The notes beneath the pieces are model-generated. The model was not told the DNA's origin. It worked only from the letters and a program-made list of their open reading frames with translations, and did not search any database. This document shows positions 5,317 through 6,404 of a stretch of DNA of 6,404 nucleotides, one piece after another. The position numbers were made by a program, and so were the translations under genes. The DNA comes from Candidatus Peregrinibacteria bacterium (GTDB taxonomy: Bacteria > Patescibacteriota > Gracilibacteria > Peribacterales > Peribacteraceae), in assembly GCA_030638845.1 (NCBI GenBank), contig DAOWDW010000090.1, positions 1 to 6,404 of the forward strand. Reading direction: 5' to 3'. Each line of letters begins with the position of its first letter. The first letter of the stretch is position 1.

Positions 5317-6192
5317 TACAATAAGGGAAATACTTGCAATTGTTGTTATAAACATAGTAAGCCCAAGTGATACTGCTCCTAGTATGTCGTTTGCTTGAGC
5401 AGAACTTCTTACTAAGAAATCATCTTTTGTATCATCATCTTCTGGGTTGTCTATATTGTGCCTTATTCTAAGTAGAGATTTTACGTCTGCAAATGCTAGG
5501 TCTGCGTCTGAAACTGTTTGCATGGTTATTACATTTACATATTTCTGACCACTTTGAGATTTTGCAGTAGTAAGAGGAATATAAACAAACTCGTCTGCAT
5601 TTTGAAAAAACTGAGTTCCTATGGGTTCTAGAACTCCTACAACTGTATAACTTCTATCTCCCATTTTAATTCTTTTATTAAGTGCGTCCACATTCCTAAA
5701 TAACTCATCTGCAATATCCGAACCGATAACAACAACATTTCTTGCACTATCTAAGTCTGCATCTTCTAGTATTCTTCCTTTTGCTACTGGCATCTCTCTA
5801 TTTTTAAAATAATAAGGCACCGTACCTATAACTCTAGGGCTTGCCTCTTCTCTTCCAAAAGTTGCTGATGGTACTTCTAAAAATGTTGCTGGTGCAATGA
5901 ATTTAACAGTTGATAGTTTTTTAAGTGCATCAATATCATCATAAGTTAAACTGTCGTAACCCGCTTGCACAGAACCCTGTGGCCCTTCTTGTTGTCCAGG
6001 AAATACAACCATACTGTTTGCTCCTATAGAACTTATTTGTGAAAGAATTAAATCTTCCATACTTGCTCCTACTGCTGTCATTAAAACCACAGAACCTACT
6101 CCTATTATTATTCCAAGCATAGTGAGAAGAGATCTGCTCTTGTTTGCACCAAGCGCACCAAAAGCCGATGATGTTAAATCATTTATTTTCAT
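4963..6192 (-). CDS. MacB/FtsX-type ABC transporter permease, first of a paralogous pair
   Basis: This 409-aa protein has the same fold as the permease encoded just downstream: TM1 about 22-43, an extracytoplasmic MacB-like domain (about 44-270, with [18 protein letters not shown] at 123-140 and SYTVVGV at 181-187), TM2 about 275-304, the signature [21 protein letters not shown] (306-326), TM3 about 330-358 and TM4 about 372-393, ending [11 protein letters not shown]. Length matches stand-alone MacB-like permeases lacking a fused ATPase. Its ATG (6192-6190) overlaps the ATPase stop by one base (TAATG), indicating coupled translation; no Shine-Dalgarno sequence is visible. Two different permeases under one ATPase suggest a LolCE-like heterodimer rather than a MacB homodimer. 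The extracytoplasmic domains of the pair differ most, so each probably contacts a different partner. Substrate unknown. Confidence 0.93.
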   Translation of the reverse strand: MKINDLTSSAFGALGANKSRSLLTMLGIIIGVGSVVLMTAVGASMEDLILSQISSIGANSMVVFPGQQEGPQGSVQAGYDSLTYDDIDALKKLSTVKFIAPATFLEVPSATFGREEASPRVIGTVPYYFKNREMPVAKGRILEDADLDSARNVVVIGSDIADELFRNVDALNKRIKMGDRSYTVVGVLEPIGTQFFQNADEFVYIPLTTAKSQSGQKYVNVITMQTVSDADLAFADVKSLLRIRHNIDNPEDDDTKDDFLVRSSAQANDILGAVSLGLTMFITTIASISLIVGGIGIMNIMLVAVTERTREIGLRKALGARRRDILWQFIFEAVALTLTGGIIGLILGISMASLIAAIINKFLDSYTLEFSIPAMFIALLMALLTGLIFGIYPAKKASELSPMSALRYE

Positions 6193-6404
6193 TATTTAAT
6201 AAGAGATTTTTGCTTTCTTGCATTTACTTGCGAAATATTCTTTTTATCTGATTCTACTCTCCCATCTAATAATTTAATTATTCTACTAGCATGAGCAGCT
6301 GTAGAATGCTCATGAGTAACTAAAATAATAGTCCTATTGTCATTTTCATGAAGCGTTTGGAGTACTTCCATAACTTGATTCCCCGAAGCGCTGTCTAAAT
6401 TACC
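6192..6404 (-). CDS. ABC transporter ATP-binding protein (LolD/MacB type), C-terminal part
   Basis: Only the last 70 codons are in the window; the gene continues past the right edge. The fragment opens with GNLDSASG, the D-loop region that follows Walker B in this family (normally ...DEPTGNLDS). It then has the recognition helix [28 protein letters not shown], where the His of VTHE is the catalytic H-loop switch, and then [13 protein letters not shown], the usual end of the nucleotide-binding domain. A short basic tail (about residues 55-70) follows. It should hydrolyse ATP on the cytoplasmic face to drive the two permeases. The stop TAA (6194-6192) overlaps the first permease's ATG. Walker A and the signature motif lie outside the window. 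Confidence 0.93.
   Translation of the reverse strand, partial: GNLDSASGNQVMEVLQTLHENDNRTIILVTHEHSTAAHASRIIKLLDGRVESDKKNISQVNARKQKSLIK

Overview
The window reads as a piece of an AT-rich bacterial chromosome under the standard genetic code; no long gene needs TGA read as sense. The tRNA-Tyr has a long variable arm, which is the bacterial (class II) form, and its CCA end is encoded. No gene start has a recognisable Shine-Dalgarno sequence, and several starts sit right behind sigma70-type promoters (TTGACA / TATAAT-like). Compact genes, missing ribosome binding sites and a MacB-like ABC cassette would fit a Patescibacteria/CPR-type genome. That placement is inference; an AT-rich Firmicute-like lineage is not excluded.

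Layout. Positions 1-243 hold no convincing gene: a possible leftward coding fragment at the edge and a two-copy 21-bp tandem repeat. Positions 244-798 (minus) are a type II toxin-antitoxin operon, Phd/YefM antitoxin followed directly by RelE/YoeB-like toxin, with TGTACA-type operator palindromes at its promoter. Positions 806-1237 (minus) encode an unrecognised 143-aa protein with less AT-rich DNA than its neighbours. Nothing was recognised in 1238-1418. A tRNA-Tyr(GUA) follows at 1419-1503 (minus) with an extended -10 promoter. About 80 bp upstream of it is a stray 18-bp copy of its own 5' end beside a GC-rich hairpin. Positions 1681-2550 (plus) encode an EamA/DMT-family membrane transporter.

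The most unusual part is 2561-2880. It has no plausible protein gene but forms a complete RNA transcription unit: a TTGACA-16-TAAAAT promoter, about 260 nt packed with hairpins, and a perfect 13-bp terminal hairpin. It does not look like tmRNA, SRP RNA, RNase P RNA or 6S RNA. Its general look recalls the HEARO / omega-RNA class (guide RNAs of IscB/IsrB), but no nuclease gene is adjacent. It is either a standalone member of that class or an undescribed RNA family.

Downstream, 3003-3617 (plus) encodes an unknown 204-aa protein whose promoter places the transcript start on the ATG, suggesting a leaderless mRNA. The right third (3744-6404, minus) is a tightly coupled ABC operon: the C-terminal end of a LolD/MacB-type ATPase, then two paralogous MacB/FtsX-type permeases joined by a TAATG overlap and a 1-base gap. 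The two permeases probably form a heterodimer powered by the ATPase, acting on cell-envelope substrates.
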